64,000 bases of DNA from Tuberibacillus calidus DSM 17572 (GCF_000430685.1 NZ_AUMM01000010.1:33683-97682), one strand, 5' to 3'; counted from the stretch's first letter, positions 24,771 to 33,429 are shown. Notes: generated by a model not told the origin, from the sequence alone. Numbers and translations are program-made.

Positions 24771-24801
24771 GAGCATTCAACCGCTTTGATGCCTCAAATC
24801 T

Positions 24802-24829
24802 AAAAAGACCGGGCGAAGGCCCGGTTTTT
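24802..24829. terminator. Bidirectional terminator, serves the thioredoxin-like gene
   Basis: AAAAAGACCGGGC (24802-24814) with GCCCGGTTTTT (24819-24829); both strands end in a T run. Confidence 0.85.
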
Positions 24830-24846
24830 CATTCATCACGCAAAAT

Positions 24847-25167
24847 CTACTTAGCCACGCTTGCCAAATAGTTTTGAACATCTTCCGGTGTTTTGGCGTT
24901 GGCGCTGTGCAGATGAGCGATTTTTTCACCGCCGTCAAACACGAGCAGGCTCGGAATGCCCATCACCTGATACTTTTCGGCAAGTTCCGGGAATTGATCG
25001 CGGTCGATTTCATACCAATCGAATTCAGGATGAGCCTCTATAATCGGGTTAATGAACATATCCAATCGCTTACAATCGGGGCACCAACCGGCTTTGAATG
25101 TAATGAGCGCGCGTTTCGGCCCGGAAATAATTTTTTCAAACTCATCATGTGAATGAATCGGCTTCAT
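24847..25167 (-). CDS. Thioredoxin-like protein
   Basis: 106 aa with a thioredoxin fold. The active-site motif is FKAGWCPDCKRLD, with WCPDC instead of WCGPC, and the cis-proline is in GIPSLLVFDGG. The WCPDC form occurs in thioredoxin-like proteins of Bacillales whose partners are poorly known. No signal peptide, so cytosolic. ATG at 25167 is five bases after AGGTGG; GTG at 25176 would overlap that site. It is monocistronic. Confidence 0.85.
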   Translation of the reverse strand: MKPIHSHDEFEKIISGPKRALITFKAGWCPDCKRLDMFINPIIEAHPEFDWYEIDRDQFPELAEKYQVMGIPSLLVFDGGEKIAHLHSANAKTPEDVQNYLASVAK

Positions 25168-25258
25168 TGTGACCACCTTTTCTCTTTTTTATTTATCATA
25201 GCAGATGGCTCATTTCATAGAAAATGAATTGCCTATAACGTAAGCGGTAAGAGGAAAA

Positions 25259-26167
25259 TCACGTATGGTTCCCGGCCATCCGCAGCCCGTATATTTTGCT
25301 GTCCAGTGACCGCGTGATGTGTGGGCGGATGAGATCAACGGCTTCAAGCAGCTTTTCCATGTCGATGCCGGTTTCAATCTCCATCTCATTGAGCATAAAC
25401 AAAACATCCTCCGTGGCTACGTTACCGCTCGCACCGGGCGCAAACGGGCAACCGCCAAGCCCGCCGGCTGAAGTATCAAACCGGTCAACCCCCGCTTCAA
25501 GGCAAGCATATATATTGGCAAGCGCCGTGCCGCGCGTGTTGTGAAAGTGGCCAGTCAGTAATATGTTCTCTGGGAGGCTTTCCTTTAACCGGCTGAACAA
25601 GGCATAAACATCTTTCGGATTGGCCATACCGATGGTGTCGGCAACACTCAGTTCGTCAACGCCGAGCTCGGCAAAGCGGCCGCAAAGGTCGACCGCTGCC
25701 TCTTTTTCCACCTTTCCTTCATAAGGACAATAAAAGGCCGTGGAAATACAGGCACGGACAAATTTGCCGCGAGCTTTTAAATCACGAATCAAAGGCGCAA
25801 GTTCTGCCATGCTTTCTTCCGTCGTCTTGTTAATATTTTTTTTATTAAAAGTGGTGCTCACGCCGACAAAAACAGCGATGTGGTCGCAACCGGCGGCGTA
25901 AAAACGCTCCACTCCTTTTTGATTAGGCGCCAAAACGAAATGGCGTTTACCTGGTTCCAAACAAGCTTTTATAATTTCGTCAGCATCCTTCATTTGCGGC
26001 ACCCATTTGGGGGAAACAAATGAAGTGAGTTCCATCTCGTTTATGTTGGCTTGTTTCAAAGCCTCTATAAATTTGATTTTGATATCGGTGGGAATGATAT
26101 TTTTTTCATTTTGAAGGCCGTCACGGGGCCCGACTTCAATCAGTGTCACAGTTTTCGGTAATGTCAT
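25259..26167 (-). CDS. Hydroxymethylglutaryl-CoA lyase
   Basis: 302 aa TIM-barrel enzyme that splits HMG-CoA to acetyl-CoA and acetoacetate, the last step of leucine breakdown. Diagnostic features are VGPRDGLQNE (metal-binding Asp and catalytic Arg), SFVSPKWVPQMKDA, GHFHNTRGTALANIYACLEAG (metal His pair) and the loop GLGGCPFAPGASGNVATED with the catalytic Cys. The start follows GGGAGG. It is divergent from an acetyl-CoA acetyltransferase gene, which would use acetoacetyl-CoA; the pair may serve ketone body or leucine carbon metabolism. B. subtilis YngG is the counterpart by function but sits in another operon. Confidence 0.92.
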   Translation of the reverse strand: MTLPKTVTLIEVGPRDGLQNEKNIIPTDIKIKFIEALKQANINEMELTSFVSPKWVPQMKDADEIIKACLEPGKRHFVLAPNQKGVERFYAAGCDHIAVFVGVSTTFNKKNINKTTEESMAELAPLIRDLKARGKFVRACISTAFYCPYEGKVEKEAAVDLCGRFAELGVDELSVADTIGMANPKDVYALFSRLKESLPENILLTGHFHNTRGTALANIYACLEAGVDRFDTSAGGLGGCPFAPGASGNVATEDVLFMLNEMEIETGIDMEKLLEAVDLIRPHITRSLDSKIYGLRMAGNHT

Positions 26168-26292
26168 GCGCTAAGCCTCCCGTCTGTAAATGTAACCCCT
26201 TACAATTTTAACTTTAAAAATGGTTTGAAACAATGTTGAAGTTCGAAAAAATCGTGTATGATAAAAGAAAAACGATAGGGAGAATCCGGCAT

Positions 26293-27468
26293 ATGACAAA
26301 CGTTTTCATCCTTGATGGGGCGAGAACCCCATTTGGTACCATGGGCGGAAGCCTCAAAGATATTTCGAGCATTGAACTCGGAAAGGCCGCGTCGGTTGAA
26401 GCGGTGCGCCGGGCTGGTGTTGAAGCCGGGGACATTGAACACGTCGTATTCGGCAACGTCATTCATTCCGACCCGAACGCCGCTTACCTGGCACGGCATA
26501 TCGCGTTGAAGTCGGGTGTTCCAGAGCATGTTCCGGCCTTGACGGTCAACCGCCTTTGCGGTTCGGGGCTCCAAGCCGTGGTTTCGGCAGCGCAAGCGAT
26601 GCTTCTCGGCGAGGCGCGCACGTCGCTTGTCGGCGGTGCGGAAAATATGTCATTAAGCCCAAGAGCAGACTTTACCTCGCGCTGTAACGGCGGAAAGTTC
26701 GGACCGATCCAATTGGAGGACATGCTGCTTAGAACTTTGACGGACGACTATATCGGCTGCGGCATGGGCATGACCGCTGAAAATTTGGCGGAACAATACA
26801 ACATTTCAAGAGAAGAGCAAGACGCCTTTGCGCTGTTAAGTCATCAGCGGGCCCAACGCGCTCGGGAATGCGGGCGTTTGGCTGAAGAAATTGTCGCCGT
26901 TGAAACGAAAAAAGGTAAAGTTGAACGCGATGAACATATTCGTGACAACACATCGATGGAGAAACTGGCTCTGCTCCGCCCATCATTTAAAAAGGACGGG
27001 ACCGTGACGGCGGGAAACGCCAGCGGCATTAACGACGGAGCGGCTGCCTTAGTGCTTGCCACCGGTGCTTTTATTAAAGAAAGGGCTTTAAAACCGCTGG
27101 CGGAAATTGTGACATGGGGAATTGCCGGCGTTGACCCCCGCATCATGGGCATCGGTCCGGTTCCGGCAGCGCGGATGGCCTTGGAGCGAGCCGGTTTAAC
27201 CATTGATCAAATGGACCTCGTGGAAATCAATGAAGCGTTCAGCGCCCAATACTTGGCGGTCGAAAAAGAACTAAAGTTGGATAGAGAAAAAACAAATGTG
27301 AATGGCGGCGCCATTGCATTAGGGCATCCAGTTGGCGCAAGCGGCGCGCGCCTTTTGCTGACGCTCGCTTACGAACTGCGAAACCGCGGGAAGCGCTACG
27401 GGTTGGCCAGCCTGTGCATCGGCGGCGGGCAAGGCATTGCCATGATCATTGAAAACAAACAATTGTAA
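26293..27468 (+). CDS. Acetyl-CoA C-acetyltransferase (thiolase)
   Basis: 391 aa, the standard thiolase length. Catalytic Cys89 is in NRLCGSGLQAVVSAAQAM, the catalytic His is in NGGAIALGHPVGASGARLL, and the second Cys is in ASLCIGGGQGIAM. EINEAFSAQYLAVEKEL is also conserved. It condenses two acetyl-CoA or cleaves 3-ketoacyl-CoA. ATG at 26293 is chosen because VFILDGARTPFG is the family start; the earlier in-frame ATG at 26233 lies in the promoter region. It is divergent from the HMG-CoA lyase gene and followed by a strong terminator. Confidence 0.92.
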   Translation: MTNVFILDGARTPFGTMGGSLKDISSIELGKAASVEAVRRAGVEAGDIEHVVFGNVIHSDPNAAYLARHIALKSGVPEHVPALTVNRLCGSGLQAVVSAAQAMLLGEARTSLVGGAENMSLSPRADFTSRCNGGKFGPIQLEDMLLRTLTDDYIGCGMGMTAENLAEQYNISREEQDAFALLSHQRAQRARECGRLAEEIVAVETKKGKVERDEHIRDNTSMEKLALLRPSFKKDGTVTAGNASGINDGAAALVLATGAFIKERALKPLAEIVTWGIAGVDPRIMGIGPVPAARMALERAGLTIDQMDLVEINEAFSAQYLAVEKELKLDREKTNVNGGAIALGHPVGASGARLLLTLAYELRNRGKRYGLASLCIGGGQGIAMIIENKQL

Positions 27469-27472
27469 TGAA

Positions 27473-27512
27473 AAAGAAGCTGACTTCGATCGGAAGCTCA
27501 GCTTCTTTCCTT
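27473..27512 (+). terminator. Terminator of the thiolase gene
   Basis: AAAGAAGCTGA (27473-27483) with TCAGCTTCTTT (27498-27508), perfect 11-bp stem, T-rich tail. Confidence 0.85.
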
Positions 27513-27559
27513 TCATTATCTACAGCGCACTTCTGCTTTAGATTATATCGACGTGCATA

Positions 27560-27590
27560 GAAAAAGAAAAGCGCGGGGTGTCCTGCGCTT
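27560..27590 (-). terminator. Terminator of the aldo/keto reductase gene
   Basis: On the minus strand AAGCGCAGG pairs with CCCGCGCTT around a 4-nt loop, followed by a T-rich run. Confidence 0.8.
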
Positions 27591-27593
27591 CAT

Positions 27594-28505
27594 TTAACGA
27601 TGCTGCTCGTAGCGGTTGGCATGACTTAAGTTTTTAATGGTTTTGAGTTCCTTTTGAGATAGCGGCGGTGCCTCAATGGCTGCTATATTTGTTTCAAGCT
27701 GCGCCATGCGACTTGTCCCCGGAATGGCTGTGGCGACAGCAGGATGGGCGAGACTATACAGAATAGCCGTCTGCGACAAGGTTCGCTCAGGATTCGTTTG
27801 TTCCTTCAAGTTGCGGATAAGGATTTCTAGATCCCCTTTGCTATAGTCCAGATAACCTGCCTCCGGAATCTTTGCCAAACCGTGGTCGGATAAAATCCCT
27901 TTGGCTACTGGTCCGCGGGCGATGACCGAAATGTTATTTTCATAGAGCAAATCAAGCATCGCTTCTTCCGGTCTCCTGTCAAGAATGCTGTATTGCATCA
28001 TGACGCTTACAATGGATGAGCGTTTGATATATTCGCGGATGACATTAGGGCGGATCGAGCTGATGCCGTAATAGCGAATGTAGCCTTCCTGCTTCAACTC
28101 TTCAAAAGCTTCAATCGTTTCATCGATCGGGTCATCAATGGTGCCACCGTGCAGTTGATATAAATCGATGTAATCAGTACCGAGCCGCTTGAGGCTGTCT
28201 TTGCACGCTTTTTTAATATAGGCCTTCGAAGGATCCCAATACCAGCCGGGTTTTCCAGCTTCCCAGTGATTGCCGCCTTTTGTGGCGATAATGACCGCAT
28301 CGCGTTTTCCTTTTAATGCTTTACCTAAAACGGTTTCGATACGGCCTTGGTCATATAGGTCGGCGGTATCGAAGAAATTGATGCCGCGCTCATATGCCTC
28401 ATCGATGATGCTTAGAGCCAATTTTTCATCGCGCGGTAAAGACATCGTGCCGAAACCGATTTCACTGACATAAAGATCGGATGATCCAAGCCGGTTTTTG
28501 TTCAT
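27594..28505 (-). CDS. yqkF: Aldo/keto reductase (YqkF-like)
   Basis: 303 aa (alpha/beta)8 NADPH-dependent oxidoreductase. The tetrad is visible: Asp and Tyr in NFFDTADLYDQG, Lys in VIIATKGG, His in DLYQLHGG. The cofactor segment near the end is VATAIPGTSRMAQLETNI. The start follows AGGAGG. It stands alone, divergent from a nicotinamidase-like gene. In B. subtilis yqkF lies two genes from nudF, and nudF is also close here (1.7 kb). The substrate is not known. Confidence 0.88.
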   Translation of the reverse strand: MNKNRLGSSDLYVSEIGFGTMSLPRDEKLALSIIDEAYERGINFFDTADLYDQGRIETVLGKALKGKRDAVIIATKGGNHWEAGKPGWYWDPSKAYIKKACKDSLKRLGTDYIDLYQLHGGTIDDPIDETIEAFEELKQEGYIRYYGISSIRPNVIREYIKRSSIVSVMMQYSILDRRPEEAMLDLLYENNISVIARGPVAKGILSDHGLAKIPEAGYLDYSKGDLEILIRNLKEQTNPERTLSQTAILYSLAHPAVATAIPGTSRMAQLETNIAAIEAPPLSQKELKTIKNLSHANRYEQHR

Positions 28506-28644
28506 AAAAATAACCTCCTATCTTTTTCTTCTCATTATTATAGCGGGGGAATGTTCGCGAAGTCGAAAATAAAATAGCCGAATCACACGTGTCTTGTCAT
28601 TTATCATTACATTAATTATAGTGATGGTAAGGAGAGTGAACGCG

Positions 28645-29181
28645 ATGGGTGAAGCGTTATTAATCATTGATATGAGCAATGATTTTGTCCATGATGAAGG
28701 GGGGTTGACCGCTGGAAAACCGGCTCAGGCCATTGTACCCTATATCATTGAAAGAGCTGAGGCGTTTATTGCGGAAGGGAAGGCCGTTGTTGTCTGCATG
28801 GATGCTCACGAAGAAAACGATCCGCATTTTGACTTATGGCCGAGGTATAATGTCAAGGGGACGTGGGGACAAGCGTTGTACGGGCCGCTTCAAGAGTGGT
28901 ATGAAGAACATAAAGACCATCCCAATGTTTTCTATGTTCCAAAACCTGAATATGATGCCTTTTTCGGTACGAATTTAGATAATATTTTAAAAGAAAAACA
29001 GGTGGACACCGTCCACTTAACCGGTGTTTGCACAGATATTTGTGATTTTCTAACGGCGTACGGCGCTTATTCCAGAGGGTATAAAACCGTAGCTCACGCA
29101 AAGGGCATGGCGACCTTAACCGACCAGCATGACCTTTTCCTCAATCATATGGCAGCCATTTTTAAAACGGAAATTCGCTAA
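28645..29181 (+). CDS. pncA: Isochorismatase-fold cysteine hydrolase, probably nicotinamidase
   Basis: 178 aa. The catalytic triad of the superfamily is present: Asp in LLIIDMSNDFVHDEGGL, Lys in YVPKPEYDAFFGTNLD and Cys in LTGVCTDICDFLTAYGAYSRG. The metal-binding Asp and His are in CMDAHEENDPHF. It matches the layout of the B. subtilis nicotinamidase PncA (YueJ), which converts nicotinamide to nicotinate in NAD recycling; other amidohydrolases share the fold, so the substrate is probable, not certain. ATG at 28645 is eight bases after AAGGAGAG. Confidence 0.75.
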   Translation: MGEALLIIDMSNDFVHDEGGLTAGKPAQAIVPYIIERAEAFIAEGKAVVVCMDAHEENDPHFDLWPRYNVKGTWGQALYGPLQEWYEEHKDHPNVFYVPKPEYDAFFGTNLDNILKEKQVDTVHLTGVCTDICDFLTAYGAYSRGYKTVAHAKGMATLTDQHDLFLNHMAAIFKTEIR

Positions 29182-29185
29182 TACT

Positions 29186-29216
29186 AAAAGGAGGCGCGAG
29201 ACTCCTCCTTATTCAT
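29186..29216 (+). terminator. Terminator of the nicotinamidase-like gene
   Basis: AAGGAGG (29188-29194) with CCTCCTT (29204-29210), then ATTCATTT. Confidence 0.65.
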
Positions 29217-29327
29217 TTATATGGCACGTGAGGCGCTTTTTTTCTTGAAAAAAGCTACGGGTCATGTACGATATAAATAGGATATTGGTTTAACGATCCA
29301 TTTTTATGCATAAGGGGACGGACAAGC

Positions 29328-29813
29328 GTGGCGTTTTTCCGCATATTACAAAACTGCATGAGGATGCCCGGAAAAGCTTCGGTTTTCGCATTAAACCGTG
29401 TGAGCATGAGGGATACGTTACTTTATATCTTTATTCTCATGCTTCTCTCATCAGTGCCCGATATTATCGACCTTTTGGTTAACGGTCGTTTTTCCAATCA
29501 AACTTACGAAAGCGTTTTGTATTTGCAAGTGTTTCTTTTCTATCCGTTATACATCATTTTTATCGGGATCATTGCGATCTCGCTCCTTTCGGCGGCGGCT
29601 TACGTGATCAAAACGGTGATGAAGCGGAAATTAACGTATCATCATTTATGGAAATTGACGGCCTTTTCCGCAACCGTTCCTTTATTGTTGAATGCTGTCT
29701 TTAAAGGCCTTGGGTATCGAAACATTTGGATCACAGTTTTGCTTGTTGTGCTTTTATTTTTCTATCTCATCAAAATGATTAGGGTTTTCCCTATCATTTC
29801 AAATAAAAAGTAA
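29328..29813 (+). CDS. Membrane protein, DUF1189/Yip1-like
   Basis: 161 aa with four hydrophobic segments (about 32-50, 65-98, 113-130 and 134-150). The N-terminal FFRILQNCMRMPGKASVFALN and the pattern of spans recall the DUF1189 family of Bacillota membrane proteins, whose role is unknown. The start is GTG after AAGGGGACGG. The ferredoxin gene begins 18 nt after its stop, so the two are likely co-transcribed. Confidence 0.6.
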   Translation: MAFFRILQNCMRMPGKASVFALNRVSMRDTLLYIFILMLLSSVPDIIDLLVNGRFSNQTYESVLYLQVFLFYPLYIIFIGIIAISLLSAAAYVIKTVMKRKLTYHHLWKLTAFSATVPLLLNAVFKGLGYRNIWITVLLVVLLFFYLIKMIRVFPIISNKK

Positions 29814-29831
29814 AGATCAGGAGATTTGCCA

Positions 29832-30065
29832 ATGGCTTATGTCATTACCTCACGTTGTGTCGGTGAAAAATGGGAAGCATGCATTGAAGTATGTCCGGTG
29901 AACTGCATTCTTGAAGGGGCAAACATGTGCTATATCAATCCCGAGATCTGCATCGATTGCGGGGCATGTCAAGAAGTTTGTCCGTCCGACGCCATTTTTA
30001 AGGAAGAAGATGTGCCCGAGGAGGAACGCGATTACATCCGGATTAATCGGGAATATACGAAATAA
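29832..30065 (+). CDS. Ferredoxin, 7Fe/8Fe bacterial type
   Basis: 77 aa iron-sulphur protein. Cysteines are in CVGEKWEACIEVCPVNCI (C-x7-C-x3-C-x3-C, a 3Fe-4S/4Fe-4S pattern with CPVNC) and in CIDCGACQEVCP (C-x2-C-x2-C-x3-C, a 4Fe-4S cluster). This is the dicluster FdxA-like class, different from the single-cluster Fer encoded near ypbB in B. subtilis. ATG at 29832 is nine bases after AGGAG. It carries electrons to unknown redox partners; a terminator follows directly. Confidence 0.9.
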   Translation: MAYVITSRCVGEKWEACIEVCPVNCILEGANMCYINPEICIDCGACQEVCPSDAIFKEEDVPEEERDYIRINREYTK

Positions 30066-30074
30066 TGGGTATAG

Positions 30075-30099
30075 AAGCCGCTCGTTTTCGCGGCTTTTT
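30075..30099 (+). terminator. Terminator of the ferredoxin gene
   Basis: AAGCCGC (30075-30081) with GCGGCTT (30090-30096), followed by T5. Confidence 0.85.
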
Positions 30100-30118
30100 C
30101 TGTTTTTAGAGTTGTTTA

Positions 30119-30127
30119 TGATACAAT
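30119..30127 (+). promoter_or_regulatory. Extended -10 promoter of nudF
   Basis: TG-A-TACAAT at 30119-30127. The -35 is weak, as is usual with an extended -10. The expected transcript start (about 30134) shows that nudF begins at the downstream ATG cluster. Confidence 0.5.
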
Positions 30128-30158
30128 GGATGAAGGTTATAGGAAAGAGGTTATGATG

Positions 30159-30707
30159 ATGACGGACTTCACCGAAAAAACCATACGATCACAATCCATC
30201 TTTAAAGGGAAAATCATTGAATTATGCGTGGATGAAGTGGAACTGCCGAACGGGAAATTGGCTACGCGGGAACTCATTAAGCACCCGGGAGCTGTGGCCG
30301 TCATTGCCGTGACGGATGAGGGAAAGCTTGTCCTTGTTAAACAATTTCGCAAACCTTTAGAACGGGCTTTGTTTGAAATCCCGGCGGGAAAACTGGACCC
30401 TGGAGAGGATCCGAAAGCGTGCGCTCTTCGTGAATTAAAAGAAGAAACGGGGTATACGTGCCGAGACATCGAGCACGTTGTTTCCTTTGGGACTTCGCCT
30501 GGGTTCGCTGATGAAGTGCTTCACATCTATTATACGGATACCCTTATTTCCGGAGAGCGCCATTTAGATGAAGACGAATTTTTGGATAATTATGAGGTGA
30601 CGTTGGAAGAGGCTTTAAAATTAATGAAAACAGAAGCGATCTTTGATGCCAAAACGGTGTTCGCCGTGCAATTTTTACAAATGAAACAAGGTCAATCTTC
30701 CAAATAA
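30159..30707 (+). CDS. nudF: ADP-ribose pyrophosphatase (Nudix hydrolase)
   Basis: 182 aa. It hydrolyses ADP-ribose to AMP and ribose-5-phosphate. The Nudix box is complete: G-x5-E-x7-REUxEExGU in GKLDPGEDPKACALRELKEE followed by TGY. KHPGAVAVIAV and FGTSPGFADEVLHIY are conserved flanks. Three ATG codons (30153, 30156, 30159) follow AAAGAGG; 30159 has the best spacing (eight bases). It aligns along its whole length with B. subtilis NudF (YqkG). The next gene, EndoQ, is separated by a repeat copy. Confidence 0.93.
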   Translation: MTDFTEKTIRSQSIFKGKIIELCVDEVELPNGKLATRELIKHPGAVAVIAVTDEGKLVLVKQFRKPLERALFEIPAGKLDPGEDPKACALRELKEETGYTCRDIEHVVSFGTSPGFADEVLHIYYTDTLISGERHLDEDEFLDNYEVTLEEALKLMKTEAIFDAKTVFAVQFLQMKQGQSSK

Positions 30708-30805
30708 AGAAAACTTGGCTCTGCCAAGCTTGATGGGTGAAGGCAGAGCCTTAGTTACACTTATACAGGTCTGAACAATGAGAAATTTTCTTACCAGTAC
30801 GAAGA
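30707..30805 (-). repeat. Dispersed intergenic repeat, copy R7
   Basis: On the minus strand it begins GTACTGGTAAGAAAATTTC, continues GTGTAACTAAGG and ends AAGTTTTCTT. Central hairpin GGCTCTGCC (30717-30725) with GGCAGAGCC (30742-30750), perfect 9 bp. This copy lies between two plus-strand genes in reverse orientation, unlike most others. Confidence 0.8.
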
Positions 30806-30814
30806 AGGGTTAAT

Positions 30815-31990
30815 ATGTTTTCAACATTTTATGCGGATTTACATATTCACATCGGAAGGACGCTTTCAGGGCGTCCAGTTAAAATCACTGGAGCGAAGAC
30901 GCTCACCATCGACCGGATTTTAAGAGAAGCAAGCTTACGGAAAGGCATCGACATCGTCGGTGTGATCGATTGTCAGGTGCCAGAGGTCATCGCGCAAATC
31001 CGGGACATGGTTTCCCGTGGCGACGTTCAGGAACTTTCGGACGGGGGACTGAAGTTTTACAAAACCGTTCTCATCCCCGGTTGCGAAATCGAAGTGAAAG
31101 ATGAGTACTGCCAGGGGCCTCTACATGTGCTCGCGTATTTTCCAACCCTTAATAAAATGAGTACTTTCAGCGATTGGCTGGCTCGCCATGTGACCAATAT
31201 CAGCTTGAGCACACAGCGTTTTTACGGAACTGCGCGTCAACTGCAGAAAAAAGTCAAAGAATTGGGCGGGCTGTTTATCCCGGCCCACGTGTTTACACCT
31301 TTTAAAAGCGTCTACGGGGCCGGTGTCAAGCGTTCTATAAACGAGATTTTAGATCCCGATCTTATTGATGCCATTGAACTCGGATTAAGTTCTGATACGG
31401 AAATGGCGGACCAAATCCAGGAATTACATGCTTTTACGTTCGTGACGAATTCAGATGCCCATTCCTTGCCGAAAATTGGTCGAGAGTATCAGGCACTTAA
31501 ACTGGATCATCCGTCATTTATGGAGTTAAAACGCGCCCTTCACCAAGAGGACGGTCGTGATATCCTTGCCAACTACGGATTGAACCCGAGGCTAGGAAAA
31601 TATCACCGCACACGGTGCGCCGACTGTATGGAACTCATCGAAAATTACGTGAAAGGTGAGCGCTGTCCTTATTGCGGTCACGGAAGAGTGGTAAAAGGCG
31701 TGCGCGATCGTTTGGAAGAACTGGCCGATAGCACCGGCCCCCGACCTGGTCGCCCGCCTTACGTGCATCAAGTTCCTCTTGAATTTATTCCGAAAGTCGG
31801 TAAAAAAACATTGGAGAAGCTCATACAAGCATTTGGCACGGAGATGAATATCCTTCATAGAGCCTCAGTTGAAGCGTTAACAGAGGTTGTCGGCGCTGAG
31901 ACGGCGTCCTTGATCGCTTTAGCAAGGGAAGGCAAACTCGCCGTCGAAACGGGCGGTGCCGGCCAATATGGGAAAGTAAAAGCCGAATAA
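30815..31990 (+). CDS. yqxK: Endonuclease Q (YqxK-like), PHP domain nuclease
   Basis: 391 aa. The N-terminal PHP domain starts FYADLHIHIG with metal ligands, and continues IPGCEIEVKDE, IPAHVFTP and VTNSDAHSLPKIGREY. A zinc ribbon CADC...CPYC lies at about residues 269-289, and a helix-hairpin-helix PKVGKKTLEKLIQAFG at about 328-343. This architecture is endonuclease Q, which cuts 5' to deaminated bases and abasic sites and is known in Thermococcales and some Bacillales. The start follows GAAGGG. Neighbour of nudF, as in B. subtilis (yqxK-nudF). Confidence 0.9.
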   Translation: MFSTFYADLHIHIGRTLSGRPVKITGAKTLTIDRILREASLRKGIDIVGVIDCQVPEVIAQIRDMVSRGDVQELSDGGLKFYKTVLIPGCEIEVKDEYCQGPLHVLAYFPTLNKMSTFSDWLARHVTNISLSTQRFYGTARQLQKKVKELGGLFIPAHVFTPFKSVYGAGVKRSINEILDPDLIDAIELGLSSDTEMADQIQELHAFTFVTNSDAHSLPKIGREYQALKLDHPSFMELKRALHQEDGRDILANYGLNPRLGKYHRTRCADCMELIENYVKGERCPYCGHGRVVKGVRDRLEELADSTGPRPGRPPYVHQVPLEFIPKVGKKTLEKLIQAFGTEMNILHRASVEALTEVVGAETASLIALAREGKLAVETGGAGQYGKVKAE

Positions 31991-32084
31991 TGTATTGGGA
32001 CCATAGTGATCGATTAACCGCTTGCTTCTAGTCTAGCCGGTAAGTTTCCGGCGCCTTTGTTCTATTAATTTTTCTATTAAAAAT

Positions 32085-32113
32085 GTCATAGATTCGCTCC
32101 CTCGTCATAGAAT
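32085..32113 (+). promoter_or_regulatory. SigE promoter of spoIIM
   Basis: -35 GTCATAGA (32085-32092) and -10 CATAGAAT (32106-32113) with a 13-nt spacer; the SigE form is GTCATATT-N13/14-CATACAAT. Mother-cell expression of spoIIM is known in B. subtilis. Confidence 0.75.
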
Positions 32114-32144
32114 GCTACTAAGAGCAAGACGAGGGGGAAAACCG

Positions 32145-32780
32145 ATGCCTGTCACAGTAAAACAAAAGATTGCCAAACATGTTGAAGATAACTTATCCAT
32201 TTATATTTTCATCATTGTTTTGTTTTTAATGGGGATCGTCTTTGGTGCGATTATTGTCAACAGCCTGCCACAACAAACCAAAGCGAATTTACTGACGTAT
32301 TTGCAACGTTTTTTTGGACAAGTCTCTGAAGGGCAATTGGCAGACCGGGGAGCGATGCTGGGTGAGAGTTTTAAAAATTATTTGCAATACCTTGGATTGA
32401 TCTGGTTGCTTGGTTTATCGATGATTGGTTTACCCATCATTTTTATTCTATTGTTTTTAAAAGGGATCGTTGTTGGCTTTACGGTTGGTTTTCTCGTGAA
32501 CCGGATGGGTTTACATGGGTTTATCATTGCGATGGCAAGCGTTTTTCCGCAAAATTTACTGATGATCCCTATTTTTATCATTGCCAGTGCCGCGTCTGTT
32601 GCCTTTTCGCTGAAAATGATCCGCCAACTTTTAATTCGAACGAGGAAGAACCCGCTTCTCCCGCAATTTTTAAATTATGTGGGGCTCTTCGGCATGATCG
32701 TTGCGGCCATTTTTCTTGCCGCCTGTTTTGAAGCGTATGTCTCCCCTATCTTAATGCAGGGCGTTGTCGGCAAACCGTAG
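32145..32780 (+). CDS. spoIIM: Stage II sporulation protein M
   Basis: 211 aa membrane protein of the SpoIIM-SpoIIP-SpoIID engulfment machine, which thins septal peptidoglycan. About five hydrophobic segments are visible, starting IYIFIIVLFLMGIVFGAIIV. MASVFPQNLLMIPIFIIAS is a conserved SpoIIM segment, and GIVVGFTVGFLVNRMGLHG precedes it. ATG at 32145 is seven bases after GAGGGGG; an earlier in-frame codon at 32112 falls within the -10. Monocistronic under a SigE promoter. Confidence 0.92.
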   Translation: MPVTVKQKIAKHVEDNLSIYIFIIVLFLMGIVFGAIIVNSLPQQTKANLLTYLQRFFGQVSEGQLADRGAMLGESFKNYLQYLGLIWLLGLSMIGLPIIFILLFLKGIVVGFTVGFLVNRMGLHGFIIAMASVFPQNLLMIPIFIIASAASVAFSLKMIRQLLIRTRKNPLLPQFLNYVGLFGMIVAAIFLAACFEAYVSPILMQGVVGKP

Positions 32781-32858
32781 CGTATAACAAGAATATGACT
32801 ATTTTCAACCGTTAACAAATAAAAATTATTATAAGCTATAAATTAGAATAATTTTATT

Positions 32859-32887
32859 TTGACACATCTTCTCGGTCTGTTTATAAT
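32859..32887 (+). promoter_or_regulatory. SigA promoter of fur, with PerR/Fur-like AT-rich dyads
   Basis: TTGACA (32859-32864) and TATAAT (32882-32887), 17-nt spacer, near consensus. TTATAATATTTTTAG over the -10 resembles a PerR box at about 11 of 14 positions, and an inverted repeat AAAATTATT/AATAATTTT (32822-32855) lies upstream. Repression of fur by PerR is known in B. subtilis; here it is inferred. Confidence 0.7.
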
Positions 32888-32919
32888 ATTTTTAGAAGTA
32901 TGGCCGGGGAGGCGGAAAA

Positions 32920-33378
32920 ATGGAGAGCCGAATCGATCGGATAAAAAAGCAATTGCACTCCCAAAAATATAAACTGACCCCACAAAGAGAAGCGACGGTC
33001 AGGGTTTTATTGGAAAATGAGAAAGACCATTTAAGCGCAGAAGATGTGTATCTACTTGTTAAGGAAAAGGCACCAGAAATCGGATTGGCAACGGTTTACC
33101 GAACGCTTGAGCTTCTAACCGAATTGAAGGTTGTCGATAAAATTAATTTCGGCGATGGTGTCTCCCGCTACGACCTCCGCCGCGAGGGAGCCGAACATTT
33201 TCACCATCATCTCGTCTGTATCGAATGCGGGGCGGTGGATGAAATTCAAGAAGATCTCCTCGGCGATGTCGAACAAGTGGTTGAGCGGGATTGGCATTTT
33301 ATCATTAAGGATCATCGCTTGACGTTCCATGGCATTTGCTATCGCTGTCAGAACAAAAAAGAGGAAACAAAAGATTAA
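32920..33378 (+). CDS. fur: Ferric uptake regulator Fur
   Basis: 152 aa iron-responsive repressor. The winged-helix domain has KLTPQREATVRVLLEN and GLATVYRTLELLTEL (recognition helix). The metal sites follow in HFHHHLVCIECGAVDE and the C-terminal CYRC pair, which together form the structural zinc site. A single gene with a near-consensus promoter and its own terminator. Position upstream of yqzK-xerD is as in B. subtilis, which helps tell it from PerR and Zur. Confidence 0.93.
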   Translation: MESRIDRIKKQLHSQKYKLTPQREATVRVLLENEKDHLSAEDVYLLVKEKAPEIGLATVYRTLELLTELKVVDKINFGDGVSRYDLRREGAEHFHHHLVCIECGAVDEIQEDLLGDVEQVVERDWHFIIKDHRLTFHGICYRCQNKKEETKD

Positions 33379-33399
33379 TAGCTAAACAAGATCAAACAG

Positions 33400-33429
33400 A
33401 CCTTTTCCGAGTGATGGAGAAGGTTTTTT
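33400..33429 (+). terminator. Terminator of fur
   Basis: ACCTTTTCC (33400-33408) with GGAGAAGGT (33416-33424), 7-nt loop, then T6. Confidence 0.85.

Noticed and set aside
29832..30065. Assignment of the ferredoxin as Fer of B. subtilis
   Set aside because: Fer has a single 4Fe-4S cluster and lies beside ypbB; this protein has two cluster motifs and a different location.
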